In this document: positions 8,356 through 16,039 of the stretch, piece by piece | Position numbering within the stretch: position 1 is the first letter of the stretch | How the letters are laid out: each line of letters begins with the position of its first letter | Source of the DNA: Roseihalotalea indica | GTDB taxonomy: Bacteria; Bacteroidota; Bacteroidia; Cytophagales; Cyclobacteriaceae | DNA length: 64,000 bases | Direction: 5' to 3' | Assembly (NCBI RefSeq): GCF_022458895.1 | Contig: NZ_JAINFL010000003.1 | Location: forward strand, 124,001-188,000 | Notes under the pieces: model-generated | Told to the model about the DNA's origin: nothing | The model's database searches: none | What the model saw: only the letters and a program-made list of their open reading frames with translations | Program-made: the position numbers and the translations under genes

Positions 8356-9990
8356 ATGAGAAAATTAATTTACGGAATAGCCTGCTTTTGCTGGCTTACA
8401 ATCTCAGCAATGGCTCAGAAAAACACCACCCCTGCCTTGCAAATTAAAGTAGAACACGGAACCATTGAAGGAAAATACGATGACCCCAGTGGGTTGCGGA
8501 TGTTCTTCGGTATTCCTTTCGCCCAGCCACCCGTGGGAGAGCTGCGGTGGAAAGCTCCTCAGCCGCTAGAACCTTGGGCAGAAGTGAAAGAAACTAAAAA
8601 ATTTGGCCCCTCGCCCGTGCAAACCAACGTGTTTGGCGATATGCGTTTCCGTTCCAATGGCGTAAATGAAGACTGCCTTTACCTGAACGTGTGGACTCCC
8701 GCCAAAGACAAAGCCGAGAAACTACCCGTGCTGGTATACTTCTACGGTGGTGGCTTTGTGGCCGGCGACGGTTCAGAACCCCGCTACGACGGTGCCAGTA
8801 TGGCCCAAAAAGGTATGGTGGCCGTTACCGTAAACTATCGTCTCAATATCTTCGGCTTCTTTGCCCACCCCGAGCTGAGTGCCGAAACTTCTTATAAAGG
8901 TTCCGGTAACTACGGACTGCTGGACCAGCACGCCGCCCTAACCTGGGTAAAGAACAATATTGCCGCCTTCGGTGGAGACCCAAATAAGGTAACCATTGCC
9001 GGGGAGTCAGCCGGGTCAATTTCCGTTAGTGCGCAGATGGCCTCACCCCTGTCTAAAGATATGATTGCCGGAGCCATTGGCGAGAGTGGCGCGGCTATCA
9101 ACCCTACCTTGTTTCCACTACCCTTAGCCGAAGCTGAACAAACCGGATTAGATTTTGCCAAAAAGGCGGGCTATCCCACGCTGGCCGAACTACGGGCACT
9201 AAGCACCGATGACCTGTTTGCGCTCTACAATGAGTCCAAGCGGTTTGGTTTTCCGACGGTTATCGATGGGTACTTCTATCCTAAAAGTCTGCCTGAGATT
9301 TTCAGAGCGGGCGAGCAGGCGCAGGTGCCCTTGCTGGTAGGCTGGAACTCAGCCGAGATTCCGGGTATGGCGTTTATGCAGGGGCAGCCCTACACCGAAG
9401 AAAACTACGTGCAAAAGGTAAAAGAGGTGTATCCCGAACAGTATGAGCAGGTGCTGGAGCTGTATCCGCATGGCTCAGCCGAAGAAATTGAGTTATCGGC
9501 TACGGCGCTGGCTTCCGATCGGTTTATCGCCTACAGCACCTGGAAGTGGTTCGACCTGCACCGCAAAAACAGCGATCAGCCGGTATACCGCTACCTGTAC
9601 AGCAAGCTCCGGCCGCCCCTGGTAGACGAAACGCTCACCTCAGGCCTGGCCGGTGGCACCGTGAAGAAAGACGATGCCGCACCGGACGCCCCTAAAGCAG
9701 TTGGAGCCCCCCATGCGGCCGAGATTCCTTACGCCTTAGGCAACCTTCATCTGGTAGACGAATATGCCTGGACCGAAGGCGACCACAAAGCCTCGGAAAC
9801 CATGCAAGCCTACTTTGCCAACTTCATTCTGACCGGCAACCCTAACGGGACAGGATTGCCTCAGTGGCCCGCCGCCGAGCCTACCGACAAAACCCCACCC
9901 GTAATGGTGCTGGATGTAGAGTCTAAAGCCATAGAAGCACCCAACGATGCCCGCTATCGGTTTCTGGATGCCGCTTACGGTAACAAATAA
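8356..9990 (+). CDS. Secreted type B carboxylesterase
   Basis: 544 residues with a signal peptide (MRKLIYGIACFCWLTISAMA, then Q). Carboxylesterase type B family (PF00135): the N-terminal signature EDCLYLNVWTP, the oxyanion-hole stretch YFYGGGFVAG, the nucleophile S218 in AGESAGS, and a C-terminal catalytic His in GAPHAAEIPY. Hydrolyses carboxylic esters, likely in the periplasm or outside the cell. Natural substrate unknown. Stands alone; a 30-bp perfect palindrome downstream may stop transcription. Confidence 0.93.
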   Translation: MRKLIYGIACFCWLTISAMAQKNTTPALQIKVEHGTIEGKYDDPSGLRMFFGIPFAQPPVGELRWKAPQPLEPWAEVKETKKFGPSPVQTNVFGDMRFRSNGVNEDCLYLNVWTPAKDKAEKLPVLVYFYGGGFVAGDGSEPRYDGASMAQKGMVAVTVNYRLNIFGFFAHPELSAETSYKGSGNYGLLDQHAALTWVKNNIAAFGGDPNKVTIAGESAGSISVSAQMASPLSKDMIAGAIGESGAAINPTLFPLPLAEAEQTGLDFAKKAGYPTLAELRALSTDDLFALYNESKRFGFPTVIDGYFYPKSLPEIFRAGEQAQVPLLVGWNSAEIPGMAFMQGQPYTEENYVQKVKEVYPEQYEQVLELYPHGSAEEIELSATALASDRFIAYSTWKWFDLHRKNSDQPVYRYLYSKLRPPLVDETLTSGLAGGTVKKDDAAPDAPKAVGAPHAAEIPYALGNLHLVDEYAWTEGDHKASETMQAYFANFILTGNPNGTGLPQWPAAEPTDKTPPVMVLDVESKAIEAPNDARYRFLDAAYGNK

Positions 9991-10018
9991 GGTCTGCTAT
10001 TGTATGAATAACCAGGGC

Positions 10019-10048
10019 GGTAGGAACATGATTAATCATGTTCCTACC
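10019..10048. repeat. REP-like perfect palindrome (GTAGGAACAT family)
   Basis: A perfect 30-bp palindrome: GGTAGGAACATGATT at 10019-10033 and its exact complement at 10034-10048. Related hairpins occur at 37929, 48915 and 63578. It lies 29 bases after the carboxylesterase stop and might also act as a terminator, though no T-run follows. Confidence 0.75.
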
Positions 10049-10110
10049 ATAAAACCCCTTTACCCACGGTGGGCGCGGCCTCAGGAGAGGCTATTTTCCA
10101 ACACAAAGTT

Positions 10111-10650
10111 TTGTAACGTGCTTTTATTGCGCCAAAGTGCTCAACAATGATTGTAGAGCGGTGAAAATCCTATAAAAGCAGTCTACAAAAAAATGTAAAG
10201 CGCTTTTATAGCGATAAATCGGCAGTACAAAACTTTGTAATACCCATTTATAGCAATAAAGTGCTTCTACAACATTTGTAATGAAGCAATATTGTAAAAA
10301 AAGCACCGAACAATCGTTGTAATGGGCGGATGCTCCGATAAAAGCACTCTACAATGCTTCTTGACGAGGTAAAAAAGCCATAAAAGCACTTTACAATAGC
10401 TGGTAGGCAACTTTGACGCGATAAACGGCAACAACAAAGCGTAGAGCGGCTCATATTGCCTGCATTACCCCTTTACAAGCGCCTGTTTAAAGCCCGGAAA
10501 GCAAAACCAGCACCCTCATACCGCTGGTAACCGCATTTTTACCTCAAAAAGCACTCTTCCTCACCATGTCGTTTACCTAGCCGGTAAAAAAGCCCATTCC
10601 CCTGGTTTTTTTTCCAGGTAAGCAGAGCACCCGCCTCAAAACAACCGCTG
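10111..10650. repeat. Degenerate tandem array of ~41-bp palindromic units
   Basis: TTGTA-like unit starts recur at 10111, 10151, 10193, 10235, 10276 and 10317, a step of 40-42 bases, with weaker units to about 10650 (roughly 13 in all). Each unit tends to run TTGTA at its left to TACAA at its right, with ATAAAAGCACTCTACAA as the best-kept right arm (10171, 10255, 10337, 10379), so units are imperfect palindromes. No two are identical and there are no spacers, which excludes CRISPR. No supported gene lies in 9991-10809. Confidence 0.75.
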
Positions 10651-10709
10651 CCCGCTTCCCTTTTCAGGAAGACACATTTACGAAAAGATGATCATAACAG
10701 TACCGGCAT

Positions 10710-10765
10710 CATTTGTTATATTGCGGTTATACAGATATATACGCCATATGGCGTATATACATTCG
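10710..10765. repeat. Cassette-leader element with 24-bp perfect palindrome
   Basis: A TTATATTGCGGTTATA segment (10717-10732) precedes a perfect 24-bp palindrome centred between 10747 and 10748 (arm TATATACGCCAT). It ends about 50 bases before the MntA-like start. Related elements precede the lipoprotein genes at 14813 and 22308. It may be an operator for toxin-antitoxin autoregulation, a promoter region, or a recombination core site. Confidence 0.6.
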
Positions 10766-10809
10766 TTACCCCTCATTGAATTGAAAAAAGAAACTGCTAA
10801 ATTTAGGGT

Positions 10810-11100
10810 ATGGAAACACCCCAAGAAATAGAGAGCAAACTTAAGGCAGTAAAACCATACCTAACAAAAGAATTTGGGGTAGACCAAATTGGCTATTTTG
10901 GCTCATTTGCCAATGGTGACTATCGGGAAGATTCAGATCTAGATGTTTTAGTTGCCTTCAGTAAAAAGATTGGCTGGAAATTCTTCGATTTGAAAGATTA
11001 TCTGGAGTCTACAATTGGTAGAAAGGTAGATTTAGTGACGGAAAGATCATTAAGGAAACAATGGAAGCAAGCCATCCTAAAACAAGTCAAGTACATATGA
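10810..11100 (+). CDS. MntA-like nucleotidyltransferase antitoxin
   Basis: 96 residues, a minimal nucleotidyltransferase. The active-site signature GSx10DxD is complete: G31-S32 (YFGSFANGDYRED) and D43/D45 (SDLDVLV). A third acidic residue is likely D75 in RKVDLVTE. In HEPN/MNT toxin-antitoxin pairs this protein neutralises the HEPN toxin, in characterised cases by adding AMP to a tyrosine of the toxin. It overlaps the next gene by four bases (ATGA). A 24-bp palindrome lies about 50 bases upstream. It is the first gene of the cassette-like series. Confidence 0.92.
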   Translation: METPQEIESKLKAVKPYLTKEFGVDQIGYFGSFANGDYREDSDLDVLVAFSKKIGWKFFDLKDYLESTIGRKVDLVTERSLRKQWKQAILKQVKYI

Positions 11101-11456
11101 AAGACAGAAGTTATTTGGCTTACATTGAGGATATGGTAGAAGCCATTGACAAAATCATCCGCTATCTTGATACAGTGAATGGGCTTAAAGACTTCTTACA
11201 AAATGAAATGGTCATTGATGCGGTCACTAGGAATTATGAAATTATAGGAGAGGCAGCTAATCAGATACCAGCATATGTGAAAGACAAATATCCGGAAGTT
11301 CCATGGAGACAAATGTACGGGTTGAGAAATTTTGCTGCTCATGAATACCATTCGATTGACCCGCAGATTTTGTGGGAAATAGCGGAAGATCATTTGATTG
11401 AGAATAAGATTCAATTGGAAGAAGTATTAGAAAAAGAAAGAGAAAACGAGGGGTAA
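11097..11456 (+). CDS. HepT-like HEPN ribonuclease toxin
   Basis: 119 residues from the ATG at 11097 (MKDRSYLAYIEDM); an in-frame start at 11061 would lie inside the antitoxin gene. All-helical HEPN domain of the DUF86 family. The RNase motif Rx4HxY is intact: R77, H82 and Y84 in LRNFAAHEYHS. The toxin acts as an RNA-cleaving dimer, and the tyrosine is the AMPylation site reported for this family. Translational coupling to the MntA-like gene supports a working pair. It may stabilise the surrounding cassette region or defend against phage. Confidence 0.93.
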   Translation: MKDRSYLAYIEDMVEAIDKIIRYLDTVNGLKDFLQNEMVIDAVTRNYEIIGEAANQIPAYVKDKYPEVPWRQMYGLRNFAAHEYHSIDPQILWEIAEDHLIENKIQLEEVLEKERENEG

Positions 11457-11585
11457 CACAGGGCAGAATATCACAGCTAGCAAATGAGCAAAAGTAACGT
11501 TTTTGCAAACAAGCAATTTGAATGAAGCTCGGCAGAAAAAGGCTCTAAGGCCGCTGCGCTACCTTCCCCAACCGTTGCCAGCAAT
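11457..11585. repeat. attC-like cassette boundary
   Basis: Directly after the HepT stop comes GGTAACAC (like the RYYYAAC end of attC), then an imperfect inverted repeat (GCAAAA...TTTTTGC, CAAAT...ATTTG). The right half, from GGCCGCTGCGCTACCTTCC to CCGTT, closely matches the spacer ending at 22982. The next cassette would begin TTGCCAGC. Confidence 0.5.
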
Positions 11586-11598
11586 ATAAACTGAAAAA

Positions 11599-12444
11599 AT
11601 GCCAACATTAGTCCATTTAGCAGATGAACGAGATGCCAAAAAGATCTTAAACGCAGGAATTAAAATAGGGAAAGGCAGAAATGGAATATTTTTCATGCCA
11701 GTGATTCCTGATTTTTACATAACACATCAATGGTTGAGAGAATTAAAAAGAAGAGGAGTCAGAACTTATATTGGAGTTTACTTCAAACTCAATTCCGATA
11801 AAATGGTATGGGCAGGGAAATATTATCAACAGCATAGCCAGATAACATTAGGTAATGCGATAAATGAATTCATGAATTTGGAAGATAAATCAGGGTATGA
11901 GTTCATTATTGAGCGTAAAATTGAACCCAAAGAAATCCGAAAGATACGGCACCTACCTCAAATCGTAGGCTGGAGACATATGCCTGATAGCCATCTGAAA
12001 GGGTTGCATTGTGCGTGTCCTGTTTGTATATCACCAGGAGATATTAATTCAAGAAAAAAGAGAGAAAAAATCGAACCAACAGAAAAGGTAAGAAGCTACA
12101 ATGAGTTACTAGAAAGACTGAAAACTGAAAATAATGAAGATGAAATAGATGATATTTTTTGGGAGATTAGGCGTAAAAAGAGAAGAGATGATCCTGAAAA
12201 ACTGAGATTCTTAATTGACAAAGAGAATACTTCAATTTTGATTTCGCTGGCCATTGCCTTAGCTTACTACAAACATGAAAATGCAATAAAAATGTTGCTT
12301 GAATTGTGTATTCATGAAGATGCTGAGGTACGGCAATATAGCGCAGAAAGTATTATTGAAATCGACAAAGAGACGGGAATTAGATTATTAAGCCGATTTG
12401 ATCATGATAAAGTCATTAAAGAAGTGATACAGGAAAATAAGTAA
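11599..12444 (+). CDS. Hypothetical protein with C-terminal HEAT-like repeats
   Basis: 281 residues. The N-terminal 150 (VHLADERDAKKILNAGIKIG, then NGIFFMPVIPDFYITHQW) recalls ADP-ribosyltransferase-like folds such as DarT, with an early His and an F/Y-rich strand, but this is only a resemblance. A Cys pair motif, CACPVC, sits at about residue 140. The C-terminal 100 residues form HEAT-like helix pairs (ILISLAIALAYYKHENAIKM, EDAEVRQYSAESIIEID). The cassette around it starts TTGCCAGC and ends GCTGGCAG, nearly inverse complements. Function unknown. Confidence 0.8.
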   Translation: MPTLVHLADERDAKKILNAGIKIGKGRNGIFFMPVIPDFYITHQWLRELKRRGVRTYIGVYFKLNSDKMVWAGKYYQQHSQITLGNAINEFMNLEDKSGYEFIIERKIEPKEIRKIRHLPQIVGWRHMPDSHLKGLHCACPVCISPGDINSRKKREKIEPTEKVRSYNELLERLKTENNEDEIDDIFWEIRRKKRRDDPEKLRFLIDKENTSILISLAIALAYYKHENAIKMLLELCIHEDAEVRQYSAESIIEIDKETGIRLLSRFDHDKVIKEVIQENK

Positions 12445-12580
12445 ACTGCTGGCAGCAATATGCAGTAACTATCCCTGCTTGAAACGCATTTGGAGGATGG
12501 TTTCTCCGAGCACTAAAATTGTCACTTGAAAAGAAACTGCCAACAAAGCCCGAGATGATGGCTAGCCTAATCGTTGTGCG
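12445..12580. repeat. attC-like cassette boundary
   Basis: GCTGGCAGCAATATGC starts seven bases after the stop, matching in inverse the TTGCCAGC that opens this cassette. The right half GCCAACAAAGCCCG ... GGCTAGCC ... CGTTGTGC has the paired left and right box pattern of attC sites and resembles the spacer ending near 15288. Confidence 0.5.
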
Positions 12581-12595
12581 GGATTAGAAATAACA

Positions 12596-13432
12596 ATGAA
12601 AAAAACAGAACAAATAGACGTAGTAGCCTTGATACCAGAGCTTGATAAGTTGCTTGTCAAGTTATTGGAAGGACTGTCAGCCGAAGATTGGGATAAACAA
12701 ACTATTGCGCCTAAATGGAAAGTAAAAGATGTTGCTGTTCACTTATTTGATGGGAATTTGAGAGCACTTTCAATGCTGAGGGATAAATACTATGGTGAGA
12801 AGCCTGAAAATATAAATTCATACGAAGATTTAGTAGACTTCCTGAATAGATTAAATGCTGATTGGGTTAAAGCGACTAAAAGACTTAGCCCCCAAGTCAT
12901 AATTGATTTATTAAAGTCATCGGGACAAGAATACTGCGATTTCTTAGAGACCTTAGACCTCAACGACAAAGCAGAATTTTCAGTGGCTTGGGCAGGTGAG
13001 AATGAATCGAAAAATTGGTTTCACATAGCAAGGGAATATACTGAAAAATGGCATCATCAACAGCAGATTAGACTTGCCGTTGGTGACGAACAGACGTTAC
13101 TTGAAGAAAAATGGTACTTGCCCTACTTGGACACATCAGTCAGGGCGCTTCCCTATCATTATCGAGATGTAGCAGGGAATGCCAAGGATGTGGTAAAATT
13201 TACATTCTTGGGAAAAACTGAAACAAGTTGGTTTTTATACTATAAAAATGGTTGGGAGCTATTTACTTCTGTTAATGCCGAACCTAAAAGTGAAGTAAAA
13301 ATCAGAAGTAAAGATGCTTGGAAAATATTTACGAAAGGAATGACGAGAGAAGAAGCCATTAGAAATTCAGAAATTATTGGCGATAAAAAACTCGGTGAAA
13401 AAATATTCGATATGATTGCTGTAATGGCATAG
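12596..13432 (+). CDS. DinB/mycothiol-maleylpyruvate isomerase-like protein
   Basis: 278 residues. The N-terminal 160 are a four-helix DinB-like bundle: WDKQTIAPKWKVKDVAVHLF gives the first metal-type His, and EYTEKWHHQQQIRLAVG supplies a later His pair. The C-terminal 110 resemble the SCP2-like extension of maleylpyruvate isomerase-type enzymes (GWELFTSVNAEPKSEVKIRS). Family members use small thiols such as bacillithiol or mycothiol for detoxifying chemistry; which thiol or substrate is used here is unknown. Carried in the cassette-like series. Confidence 0.8.
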   Translation: MKKTEQIDVVALIPELDKLLVKLLEGLSAEDWDKQTIAPKWKVKDVAVHLFDGNLRALSMLRDKYYGEKPENINSYEDLVDFLNRLNADWVKATKRLSPQVIIDLLKSSGQEYCDFLETLDLNDKAEFSVAWAGENESKNWFHIAREYTEKWHHQQQIRLAVGDEQTLLEEKWYLPYLDTSVRALPYHYRDVAGNAKDVVKFTFLGKTETSWFLYYKNGWELFTSVNAEPKSEVKIRSKDAWKIFTKGMTREEAIRNSEIIGDKKLGEKIFDMIAVMA

Positions 13433-13439
13433 AAAATAA

Positions 13440-13576
13440 AAACCACTCATAACATTTTGTATAAGTAATGACAGGCAGGGTGGTAAATATCAAGGTCTGT
13501 AGTCCGCTCAAACTGAGTAGTGGTTTGACCGGAAAATACCACGCAATTTGCCACTACTCATACAATTCACCATTGT
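13440..13576. repeat. attC-like boundary with long hairpin
   Basis: ATAACATTTTGT just after the upstream stop fits the RYYYAAC end. It is followed by a perfect 10-bp inverted repeat, TGAGTAGTGG at 13514-13523 and CCACTACTCA at 13551-13560, spanning 27 bases. The right edge ATTGTGGGC resembles the core at 12571. Confidence 0.45.
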
Positions 13577-13588
13577 GGGCTAATTCAG

Positions 13589-13996
13589 ATGAGAAAAATA
13601 CAGGTGATATTGGAGGAAATTGATTCTTTTAGCCCAGAAGGCGCAGATTGGGCTAAGTTGGATAATTTGATAAATGAGTTATAGGAAACGGGACACCCCG
13701 AAGATGGAATGACAATAATGCTGAAAGTATTGGAAAGGTTTCCTGATGAAGATGGTGATGGGGTTTTATGGTCGATTGTTCATAGCCTGGAAAATCTGGA
13801 TAATTACGAACGAGAACTGTTAAATTCAGTCTATCGGCAACCTTCACATTTGGGCATTACTATGATTCATAGGATTGAAAATGTAAATCAACATGAACTT
13901 TGTGGGAGGAATATTAAAGAGATTTACCAGGAATTATTGATCCATCCGAAGTTGACCGATATTACTCGAGAGGATGTGATAAGATTATTGAGTTAA
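13589..13996 (+). pseudogene. Immunity-like gene (Imm30-like) broken by an in-frame TAG
   Basis: One frame runs from the ATG at 13589 (MRKIQVILEEIDSFSPEGAD) to the stop at 13996, interrupted only by TAG at codon 32 (13682-13684). The parts on both sides read as one coherent helical protein (LDNLINEL, stop, ETGHPEDGMTIMLKVLERF), and the LERFPDEDGDGVLWSIVHSLE stretch recalls Imm30-type immunity proteins of polymorphic toxin systems. Translation could restart at the ATG at 13709, giving 95 residues. A true nonsense mutation, readthrough or a sequencing error are all possible. No cognate toxin is visible nearby. The family call is from memory of the motif and is uncertain. Confidence 0.7.
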
Positions 13997-14140
13997 AACT
14001 GGCTGTTTGCCCTGCTAGAGGTGCGGGGCAGCCTATGCTCTAGGAGGGCTCTGAGAGCTTGAAACAACCTTTTGACGAACTTAATAAACGAAGCGCACCA
14101 CCACACAAACCCGTCCATTAGTGGGTGCGTATATGCTTAT
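13997..14140. repeat. Putative attC-like spacer
   Basis: Between the broken immunity-like gene and the DUF1648 gene lie paired short inverted segments (GCCCTGC...GGGGCAG, CTCTGAG) and a right edge TGGGTGCGTATATGC that resembles the cassette start cores elsewhere (CGTTATATG). The match is weaker than at the other boundaries. Confidence 0.35.
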
Positions 14141-14168
14141 AGCAGATGAAGCTACATAATGCAAAAAG

Positions 14169-14696
14169 ATGCCTGAGCAACCGAAAATACACATAAAACT
14201 AACTGCCACCGATACATTTATCGAGATACTAGGTTGGGTTGCAATACTAGGAATCTGGTTGTTGACGCTGCTGAATTATGCGGCATTACCTGAGACGATC
14301 CCTGTGCATTACAATGGAGCAGGGGAGGCTGATGGGTTTGGAAGTAAAGGGCATATCTTAATGTTACCCCTCATCTCAATGCTGTTGTTTATCGGCCTGA
14401 CGATTCTGAATAGATTTCCGCATATACTCAATTACCCGACTTCCATCCGCCAGGAAAATGCCCTTTGGCAATATACCAATGCTACTCGCATGTTCAGGTT
14501 TCTGAAGTTGGTCATTACCCTATTATTTGGGCTTATTGTTTTCAAAACGCAGCAAAACGCTCACGACCACACCGAAGGTCTGGGAGCATGGTTTCTGCCG
14601 TTGACTTTTGGGCTTATCTTCGTTCCAATAATCTATTATTTAACAAAGATGAACACATCAAAAAAGAATAAGAACACCGGCTACAATAATGTATAA
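14169..14696 (+). CDS. DUF1648 domain membrane protein
   Basis: 175 residues. The segment LPETIPVHYNGAGEADGFGS (about 37-56) is the hallmark of DUF1648, small membrane proteins related to the SdpI immunity/signalling family. Four hydrophobic segments are visible at about 18-35, 60-80, 110-128 and 139-156. An upstream ATG at 14159 runs into a stop after five codons, so 14169 is the start. The role in this organism is unknown; in the SdpI group some members give immunity to membrane-acting toxins. It lies within the cassette-like series. Confidence 0.85.
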   Translation: MPEQPKIHIKLTATDTFIEILGWVAILGIWLLTLLNYAALPETIPVHYNGAGEADGFGSKGHILMLPLISMLLFIGLTILNRFPHILNYPTSIRQENALWQYTNATRMFRFLKLVITLLFGLIVFKTQQNAHDHTEGLGAWFLPLTFGLIFVPIIYYLTKMNTSKKNKNTGYNNV

Positions 14697-14699
14697 TTC

Positions 14700-14765
14700 T
14701 CAGGACCACATTCGCTATATTACGTTTATATTCATATAGCCGCCTATGTGTGCTATTAGAAGTAA
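14700..14765. repeat. Cassette-leader element, second copy
   Basis: CTATATTACGTTTATA followed by a short hairpin (ATAGC ... TATGTGTGCTAT) lies about 65 bases before the lipoprotein start at 14813. It aligns with the elements at 10710 and 22232. Confidence 0.5.
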
Positions 14766-14812
14766 AACTATCGAATCAATGAACGATTAGACTACATAAA
14801 ATATGTGAAACA

Positions 14813-15166
14813 ATGAAAAAGATGTTGCCTGTTATAATAGCACTCATGAATCTTCTAGTGATTGCAAGTTGTGAAGAAGAGAGTAATAACAAGAAAGTTT
14901 GCGGAGTAGAAAATCCAACTACTGATTTGACTTGGTTATCGGACATTATATCCCAGGCAGAAAATGACCAAACTGGAAGTTTTACTGGCAAAATTTGGAT
15001 AAAAAGCTATCAGAACACGGACTATGTAGTAACGAATATGCCGTTAGGGTCAGGTGGATTGATGTTTCACTGCTTTGATTGTGAAGGTAATTTTAACCCG
15101 ATAGACGACCTTGAATTTTACAAATCACTAAATGATCAAGAACTGGTGTATACTAACGTGAAATAG
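14813..15166 (+). CDS. Small hypothetical lipoprotein
   Basis: 117 residues with a lipoprotein signal, MKKMLPVIIALMNLLVIASC, cysteine at 20. The mature part has three further cysteines (KVCGVENP; HCFDCEG) that could bind metal or form disulfides, and starts with a CGVENPTTDLTWL segment common to small Cytophagales lipoproteins. Function unknown. AT-rich compared with the genes at 16-22 kb, like the rest of the cassette-like series. Confidence 0.8.
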   Translation: MKKMLPVIIALMNLLVIASCEEESNNKKVCGVENPTTDLTWLSDIISQAENDQTGSFTGKIWIKSYQNTDYVVTNMPLGSGGLMFHCFDCEGNFNPIDDLEFYKSLNDQELVYTNVK

Positions 15167-15290
15167 AAGTCAGCATATACATCAGCTATCCTCAACCGGG
15201 CAGAAAAATGAGTGCGGTCGTTCATCGCACCCACACTATAAATTTGCTATTTGGAAAAAAGCGCCAATAAGGCTCCGTATGATGGCTGGC
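15167..15290. repeat. attC-like cassette boundary
   Basis: After the stop comes AGCATATACATCAGC, then an inverted pair GTGCGGTCG/CATCGCAC, and the right half GCCAATAAGGCTCCG ... ATGATGGCTGGC ... CCGTTATATG, closely like the spacer ending near 12572. CGTTATATG is the presumed start core of the next cassette. Confidence 0.45.
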
Positions 15291-15315
15291 TTTGGTGGTG
15301 GCCGTTATATGTAAT

Positions 15316-15777
15316 ATGAAAATGGGAAAGAAACGGGACCTAAACGGATTGCCTAATTCGCTCGAGCAGCGGTATTTCTCTACGCTTTTTTGGTGGGAGA
15401 AAGCGTATATGGCTGATTGGATTTGGAATGCTGCTAATGAGAAAGAAGTCACCGATATTGAAATTAATATCATTCAAGATACGGTTGAACCAAAAGAACT
15501 AGAAATAAAACCTATCATCGCTCAACTTGCTCGATTGCGAGAGACAATTCATACCACTTTGAATAGTGCTGGATTCTCTGCCGATTTTATTGTTGACGCA
15601 AGATTTAAAATTTACATATCTCAACAATTTAAACCTCTGCGGTTGCTTACCTGTCAAGCAATAGTGATAGATAGAGATGGGCGAGTTTACGAAGGAAAGA
15701 CTTATACTGAAAAAGCATATGAGGTGCCATTTAAAGTTTTTCCCATTTCATGGGTTGATAGCATAAAAGAGGGATAA
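15316..15777 (+). CDS. Hypothetical protein
   Basis: 153 residues from MKMGKKRDLNGLPNSLEQRY. An in-frame GTG/ATG further upstream at 15292 would start inside the presumed recombination core CCGTTATATG, so 15316 is preferred (15322 also possible). Soluble, with no signal or membrane segment. The N-terminal half contains LPNSLEQRYFSTLFWWEKAYM and the C-terminal part is beta-rich. No family recognised. Its stop is followed at once by a 95-bp element that recurs at 24326. Confidence 0.7.
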   Translation: MKMGKKRDLNGLPNSLEQRYFSTLFWWEKAYMADWIWNAANEKEVTDIEINIIQDTVEPKELEIKPIIAQLARLRETIHTTLNSAGFSADFIVDARFKIYISQQFKPLRLLTCQAIVIDRDGRVYEGKTYTEKAYEVPFKVFPISWVDSIKEG

Positions 15778-15895
15778 AGAAATGAAAAGGCTATACACAG
15801 CAATGCTTAGCCCTCACCCTGGCAAAACCAATAGTTGCATGCTGGTAGTTCTAAGTAGCCAAAAGGATAAACGAAAAGTAAATATCACTTAGCAT
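15778..15895. repeat. attC-like element, first copy of a 95-bp repeat
   Basis: Begins at the stop codon with AGAAATGAAAAG and holds an imperfect hairpin GGCTA (15789-15793) ... TAGCC (15856-15860), with CAGCAATGC/GCATGCTG inside and a conserved core CCTCACCCTGGCAAAA. It ends AAAGGATAAACGAAAA. The copy at 24326-24422 has the same layout and sits at the same place relative to its gene's stop. Confidence 0.6.
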
Positions 15896-15910
15896 AGCCT
15901 TTACTAAAAT

Positions 15911-16039
15911 ATGAAAAGACCCGAAGACGTAATTGACAGAAAGTTCTTTAGGGAATTGCTTAGGCCCAAAATAACTTCTAATATACTTCACAGCGTTATT
16001 ATCAGCTTTCCGGCTGCTCGTCCGTTACCCATAATCTGA
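15911..16039 (+). pseudogene. Truncated start of a cassette gene
   Basis: An ATG at 15911 follows the cassette spacer and opens MKRPEDVIDRKFFRELLRPK, which reads like a true N-terminus. After about 25 codons the frame runs into the 3' end of the convergent oxidoreductase gene and stops at 16039. It looks like the surviving 5' end of a gene whose remainder was lost where the cassette-like region meets the ordinary chromosome. Alternatively it is a chance ORF. Confidence 0.4.

Noticed and set aside
10124..10454. Minus-strand open frames over the 41-bp repeat array
   Set aside because: They arise from the repeats; the translation is rich in F, L, C and Y runs with no plausible protein features.
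10111..10650. CRISPR array
   Set aside because: Units are all different, adjoin without spacers, and no cas genes are present.
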